Shown: positions 51,789 through 55,313 of the stretch, one piece after another
How the letters are laid out: each line of letters begins with the position of its first letter
Numbering within the stretch: position 1 is the first letter of the stretch
Source: Marinomonas foliarum
Lineage (GTDB): Bacteria > Pseudomonadota > Gammaproteobacteria > Pseudomonadales > Marinomonadaceae
Assembly: GCF_003337275.1 (NCBI RefSeq)
Contig: NZ_QPJQ01000033.1
Coordinates: 1-55,313, forward strand
Reading direction: 5' to 3'
DNA length: 55,313 bases
Notes under the pieces: model-generated
Seen by the model: the letters and a program-made list of their open reading frames with translations, nothing else
Databases searched by the model: none
What the model was told of the DNA's origin: nothing
Made by a program: the position numbers and the translations under genes

Positions 51789-52729
51789 CTGCGTTTTTTA
51801 CTTTATTGTTGTGGGCTTGGTTGATGGCGTCTTCTTTTATCGTATCGGGTCATATGGTGGAATACGCGAGTCCTATTGCGACCTCGGCGTTTCGCTTTTT
51901 ATTGGCGATGTTGATTATGTTGCCGGCGCTATTGTTCATTTGGCAGCGTGGCAAGCAGAATAAAATAGAGCAGTTTAAGGCGTTGTTTGCTTCGCGCCAG
52001 CGACTTTTTCATTACGTGGTGATCAGTGGCGCGTTAGTCGGCTTTTTTATCGGTTTGTTTGTCGCTTTGCAGTCGACCACGCCTTTGAATACATCGGTTT
52101 TGTACACACTGGTTCCCTTAATTGGTGTAATGATTGCGAGAGTTTGGCTCAAAGAAGTCGCGCCTTTATGGCGAGTGATTGGTTTTGTTCTTGGCTCTAT
52201 CGGCGCGATGACAGTGTTATTTTCTACACAAGGCAATGATGGATTTCAGTGGCATTCCGGTGATTATATTTTTATTGGGGCATGTTTTTTATTGGCGCTG
52301 CATGTGGTGTCTGTACAAAAATGGGGGCGTTCGTTAGGCGCGCTGTCTGGCGCATTTATGATTATGTTATTTGGATCGCTCTGGCTGCTGCCTGTTGCGA
52401 TGATCTGGGGGGAACTGGATCAGGTGCAATGGTCGTCACAAGGTTTTTGGGTGAATGTAATGTATTTAACGGTATTTACCACCTTGTTTACTTTTGTCTT
52501 GCAGCAGCGTTTGGTGATGACAGTTGGGGCGAGTCGGTTGCTGGCGATGTCTTATACGATACCCGTTTGGGTTGCGTTATTTACCGCGTTGACTCAATCA
52601 CGTTTATTAAGCTTGGTAGATTGGCCTTTTACTTCAGGTATTCTCATTTTAAGTGTTGCACTGTTTCTTATTGATGGCAATTTAAGCAAGGTGAAAATAG
52701 TCCATGGATCGAATTCAACTGCAAAATAG
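51785..52729 (+). CDS. EamA/DMT family transporter
   Basis: A 314-residue drug/metabolite transporter with about ten helices (EamA repeats about 1-135 and 155-300). It is translationally coupled to the NAT gene, so it might export acetylated arylamines; that is inference. Its end overlaps the start of the Crp-like gene by 26 bases, so all three are one transcript. Confidence 0.84.
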   Translation: MTAFFTLLLWAWLMASSFIVSGHMVEYASPIATSAFRFLLAMLIMLPALLFIWQRGKQNKIEQFKALFASRQRLFHYVVISGALVGFFIGLFVALQSTTPLNTSVLYTLVPLIGVMIARVWLKEVAPLWRVIGFVLGSIGAMTVLFSTQGNDGFQWHSGDYIFIGACFLLALHVVSVQKWGRSLGALSGAFMIMLFGSLWLLPVAMIWGELDQVQWSSQGFWVNVMYLTVFTTLFTFVLQQRLVMTVGASRLLAMSYTIPVWVALFTALTQSRLLSLVDWPFTSGILILSVALFLIDGNLSKVKIVHGSNSTAK

Positions 52730-53291
52730 TTTTCAAGCCTATTTTAACGAATTAGGTTATGACATTGATTGGCAAAGGCTGACGGTGCCAATGGACGTTC
52801 ATGTCATTCGAAAAGGCGATTATTTATTTCAACAAGGGGATTTTGCGAATCGTCTGTATTTTTTACATTCTGGACTCGTGCGTTATGTGAGTGTTTCCGA
52901 TGAAGGCAAAGAGTTCACGCAAACCTTTGCGAAGAGCCCAAGAATCATTGGCTCAACTAAGGCGATGGTGACTGAAACACGTGTTTTGTTCGGTATTCAG
53001 GCCTTGGAAGATAGCATGATCTCTTCCTATCCTTGGCGAGCTTTTTATGAGCAGATGCGTCAGGATGTTGGCTTTTTAGAGTGTTACGCTAAATTTCTAG
53101 AGCGCATTTTTATTGCTAAAGAAGAGCGTGAAAATGCCTTTGTAAAACATTCCGCCGAGCGTCGCTATCTCGATTTTTGTGCCGACTACCCTGAACTTAA
53201 AAATGTTATTCCGCAGCAACAAATTGCGTCTTATATTGGAATCACGCCAGTGGCGTTGAGTCGAATTAGACAAAAGTTAAATCGACGTTAA
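52704..53291 (+). CDS. Crp/Fnr family transcriptional regulator
   Basis: A 195-residue cNMP-binding regulator. The N-terminal cupin-like barrel spans about residues 25-120 (RKGDYLFQQGDFANRLYFLHSGLVRYV). The HTH is C-terminal: IPQQQIASYIGITPVALSRIRQKL. No Fnr-type cysteines. It starts 26 bases inside the DMT gene and overlaps the convergent LysR by 15 bases. It is probably autoregulatory for the NAT operon. Confidence 0.85.
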   Translation: MDRIQLQNSFQAYFNELGYDIDWQRLTVPMDVHVIRKGDYLFQQGDFANRLYFLHSGLVRYVSVSDEGKEFTQTFAKSPRIIGSTKAMVTETRVLFGIQALEDSMISSYPWRAFYEQMRQDVGFLECYAKFLERIFIAKEERENAFVKHSAERRYLDFCADYPELKNVIPQQQIASYIGITPVALSRIRQKLNRR

Positions 53292-54491
53292 TTTATGTTG
53301 AATAGAGACCTTCAACTCATTAATAAAGGTTTGGGTGATTGCGGACTGTCGCTCGCGATGCAAGGTAATTCCTATTGTGCATTCAGGTTGGGGGAGCGTA
53401 ATGGGTATTTGCTTCAGGCGTGGGTTGAGTTTGTTAATGTTCCAATCATCATAAAATAGTAGCGCAATGGCGTCGCTGTGAATAACGAGCTCTTCTGACG
53501 AAGCAAAGGTTAACATTTCAAGCGCCTGAATCGGTGGCTTGTTATCGATACTATGAAACAAACTCTCGAAATAATCCCGAATAGGCGTGCCATGACGCGC
53601 TACGATCCAACGTTCATTGACCAAATCGCTTAGTGTTTTTGCATAGCTGTGAACGGGATGATCAGCACGAGCTATTAAGGCGTATCGAGCACGCAATAAT
53701 GGCAGCTCGATGAGCTCTGAATGGATTGGCCCTTTTCTCATCAGTCCTAGAAAACAATCTATTTCACCTTGTCGTAGTGCATTCGCCAACATGTGGTAAG
53801 GGCCCTGCATGGCTTGTAGCCGAATGCCTGAGTGTTGCTTAAAAATTGAGGCGAATGCAATGGGGACAATATCTTGGCAGGAAAAAGACAACATACCGAC
53901 GGATAATCTGCCTGTTAGTTCATTGGGTAGAGATTGCAAACGATCTTGAAGAGATTGGGCCTCAGGCGAAATTCTGAGATAAAGTGAGGCGAGCTGTTTG
54001 GCGGCATTTTTGGGTATCAAACCACGGCTGGCTCTCGAGAAGAGAGGCTGCTGCACCATGTTTTCGATTTCTTTTAAGGTTTTGCTGACCGCTGGCTGCG
54101 TCATACTAAGCGTTTGCGATGCAACAGAGGCACTGCCTACTCTAACTACGGCTTCTATGATCATAAGATGTCGCCATTCTACGTAGGCTTTTAGTTTAAG
54201 TGGGGGGCTTATATCTGGCTGTAGTTTACGTTCCGTGTCGGCAATTGCTTGCAAAATACTGTTGCAAGACGAAATCACTAGTTCCCCTGCTGCAGTAGGC
54301 TCCGCTCCGCTCCAACCACGCGTGAAAATATTCACCTCTAAGGTATGCTCTGCTTGTGACAATGCTCGCGAGACACTGGATTGACTTAGGTTTAATGAGG
54401 TGCCAGCGCCTTTTTCGGTGCCTTTTTTCATGATTTCTCTAATGACACGACATTGTTTTATGGTTAAAGGAAAGCGTGTCGAGGTATTCAT
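53277..54491 (-). CDS. LysR-type regulator with two N-terminal HTH domains
   Basis: A 404-residue protein, about 100 residues longer than a normal LysR regulator. A first wHTH-like unit covers residues about 9-72 (SLNLSQSSVSRALSQAEHTLEVNIFTR) and a second covers 104-168 (QTLSMTQPAVSKTLKEIENMVQQPLFSR). Both have the LysR recognition-helix pattern. The effector domain is about residues 190-400. Start ATG at 54491 with AGGAAA. Convergent with the Crp-like gene (15-base overlap). Target unknown. Confidence 0.86.
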   Translation of the reverse strand: MNTSTRFPLTIKQCRVIREIMKKGTEKGAGTSLNLSQSSVSRALSQAEHTLEVNIFTRGWSGAEPTAAGELVISSCNSILQAIADTERKLQPDISPPLKLKAYVEWRHLMIIEAVVRVGSASVASQTLSMTQPAVSKTLKEIENMVQQPLFSRASRGLIPKNAAKQLASLYLRISPEAQSLQDRLQSLPNELTGRLSVGMLSFSCQDIVPIAFASIFKQHSGIRLQAMQGPYHMLANALRQGEIDCFLGLMRKGPIHSELIELPLLRARYALIARADHPVHSYAKTLSDLVNERWIVARHGTPIRDYFESLFHSIDNKPPIQALEMLTFASSEELVIHSDAIALLFYDDWNINKLNPRLKQIPITLPQPECTIGITLHRERQSAITQTFINELKVSIQHKLTSI

Positions 54492-54695
54492 TTTGTATTT
54501 CCTGTTAGTAAATATCTTCCAGAAGAGATTTACTAATTTATGATATAACCAAAATTAAATCTATATTTTTAATTTTGCACATGTCAGATCGATGTTTTAT
54601 GTGTACCTTTAAATAAACAAGTTTTATTTAGGGAACGTGCGATTAAGTCAGATTATTAGCACTAAGTCGCAGCTGGCCTGATTCACTCTTTAATT

Positions 54696-54719
54696 CACTA
54701 AAAATCTCGGTTTTTAGTG
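54696..54719. terminator. Hairpin inside the IS, past the transposase stop
   Basis: CACTAAAAA / TTTTTAGTG, 9 bp, 6-base loop. A second hairpin, AGTTGGA / TCCAACT, lies about 15 bases further right near 54734-54758. Together they could stop transcription leaving the IS on the minus strand. Confidence 0.5.
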
Positions 54720-54773
54720 TGTCTATTCCTTAGTTGGAGGCTTAAAAGCTCCAACTGCCGTCATCAAGACGGA

Positions 54774-55219
54774 TTAACCCCGTGCAGACCTTATCATCTG
54801 ATCCACTCGCAATATGTTTCCCAGTGCAAACAGCACCGCGAGCTTATTATCATTTTTTGATAAACCTTTATAGACCACTTTGCGGAAGCCAAACTGGCAC
54901 TTCAGTATCCGAAACGGATGCTCTACTTTTGCTCTGATACTGGCCTTTATGTACCCAGTCTTAATGGGGAGTTTGTTAATACGGGGATGCTTCTTCCATT
55001 CCCGAACCTTGCTTGGCATCTCCGCAATCAACCAGTCCAACGTCTTATTATTGGTTTCCTCACGTTTTTCTACGCCACGGTAGCCTGAGTCAGCAGAGAC
55101 AAACGTCTCATCGCCATGTATGAGCTCAGTGATTTGGTTTAGGTCATGTTCATTGGCAGAAGTGGTGGTGAAACTATGCACCAAGCCACGTTTAGCATCG
55201 ACTCCAATATGTGCTTTTA
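54774..55219 (-). pseudogene. IS5-family transposase, 3' exon interrupted by a group II intron
   Basis: About 148 codons of the C-terminal part of an IS5-type DDE transposase. It reads [16 protein letters not shown], then ANEHDLN, DSGYRGV (second D region), and the terminal E in [19 protein letters not shown]. The frame stays open up to 55219, where the sequence passes directly into group II intron DNA. So the gene is split there; whether the rest lies beyond the window edge cannot be seen. The short open frame starting at TTG 55184 is not the true start. Confidence 0.82.
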
Positions 55220-55313
55220 GTCGGGTAAGGACAGTGTGTTACCACACCATCCTCCCCTAAGAACCGTACTTGAGAGTCACCCCTCATACGGCTCAAGCCT
55301 CTCAACAGCCTTG
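55220..55313 (-). ncRNA. Group II intron 3' end (domains V-VI), continues past the window
   Basis: On the minus strand 55294-55261 is a canonical 34-base group II domain V: GAGCCGTA and TACGGTTC arms, an AG bulge and a TGAG/CTCA inner stem. Then a domain VI-like hairpin (GGTGTGGTAACACAC) and a 3' end CTTACCCGAC at 55220. Domain V type and 3' sequence differ from the relic at 43.9 kb, so they are two distinct introns. The maturase would lie to the right, outside the window. Confidence 0.85.

Larger units (their letters stand above)
54631..55219 (-). mobile_element. IS5-family insertion sequence, right part; interrupted
   Basis: Contains the 3' part of a transposase gene (54774-55219). A plausible IS end is GGGAACGTGCGATTAAGTC at 54631, next to TTTA, but the opposite end lies outside the window, so the inverted repeat cannot be checked. 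The element is split by a group II intron that enters at 55220. Confidence 0.5.

Noticed and set aside
54880..55083. 67-codon plus-strand frame inside the IS
   Set aside because: Antisense to the IS5-type transposase, whose reading frame has recognisable DDE-domain residues.
1..55313. tRNA, rRNA or prophage genes
   Set aside because: No cloverleaf, CCA-ended gene, rRNA segment, integrase, or phage structural gene was recognised on either strand; this is by eye and short RNAs could be missed.

Overview
The window looks like chromosomal DNA of a marine gammaproteobacterium, most probably Marinomonas or a close Oceanospirillales relative. This is inferred from the moderate GC content, the protein flavour and the mix of transporters and catabolic clusters; no rRNA or tRNA gene is present to prove it. 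It is dense accessory-metabolism DNA: small operons, nearly every one with its own divergent regulator, and almost no phage content. Mobile DNA is confined to a decayed group II intron tail near 43.9-44.1 kb and to an IS5-type transposase gene interrupted by a second group II intron at the right edge.

Region by region. 0.1-3.1 kb: a FecCD/BtuCDF-type ABC importer operon on the minus strand, preceded by a near-perfect Zur box, so probably a zinc-chelate importer. 3.3-8.9 kb: stress and housekeeping genes (OsmC-like, GST with LysR, ABM monooxygenase with EamA exporter, OhrR/Ohr, pterin dehydratase, a lysine-rich HTH protein). 9.0-16.1 kb: a secreted alpha/beta hydrolase, a membrane-anchored AraC regulator and a DUF805/lipoprotein pair that share a 24-bp operator-like repeat, then LysR/HPP and TetR/MFS pairs. 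16.3-27.1 kb: a polar amino-acid-type ABC importer, a divergent RpiR regulator, and a plus-strand operon of amidase, oxamate-amidohydrolase-like GGT, TauE permease, ureidoglycine aminotransferase and allantoate amidohydrolase, then a cupin. 27-33.9 kb: a soluble chemoreceptor, then APC permease, FAD amine/amino-acid oxidase, RidA-like protein and ornithine-cyclodeaminase-like dehydrogenase with a divergent AraC regulator. 33.9-38.1 kb: allantoinase PuuE, allantoin racemase, a GntR regulator and a divergent NCS1 (allantoin-type) permease. 38.1-43.2 kb: ethanolamine permease, EutC, EutB and an AraC regulator, with no microcompartment genes. 43.3-47 kb: a small cysteine-rich secreted protein, the intron relic, a DUF4394 lipoprotein flanked by short inverted repeats, an EamA transporter and a GNAT. 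47-50.8 kb: a FhuB/D/C-like ferric-siderophore importer behind a Fur-like box. 50.9-54.5 kb: arylamine N-acetyltransferase, DMT exporter, Crp-like regulator, and a LysR regulator with two HTH domains.

The most coherent theme is purine-ureide nitrogen scavenging split over two loci. Allantoin uptake, racemisation and hydrolysis (33.9-38.0 kb, GntR with ATTGTRYACAAT-type palindromes) feed allantoate to a second locus (16.3-26.6 kb). There allantoate amidohydrolase, ureidoglycine aminotransferase and an oxamate-amidohydrolase-like GGT could carry it to oxalate and ammonia. TGAAAC-N4-GTTTCA palindromes lie in front of both the ABC importer and the catabolic operon, so one RpiR regulator probably controls import and breakdown together. 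Ethanolamine use and the oxidase cluster add further amine-nitrogen routes.
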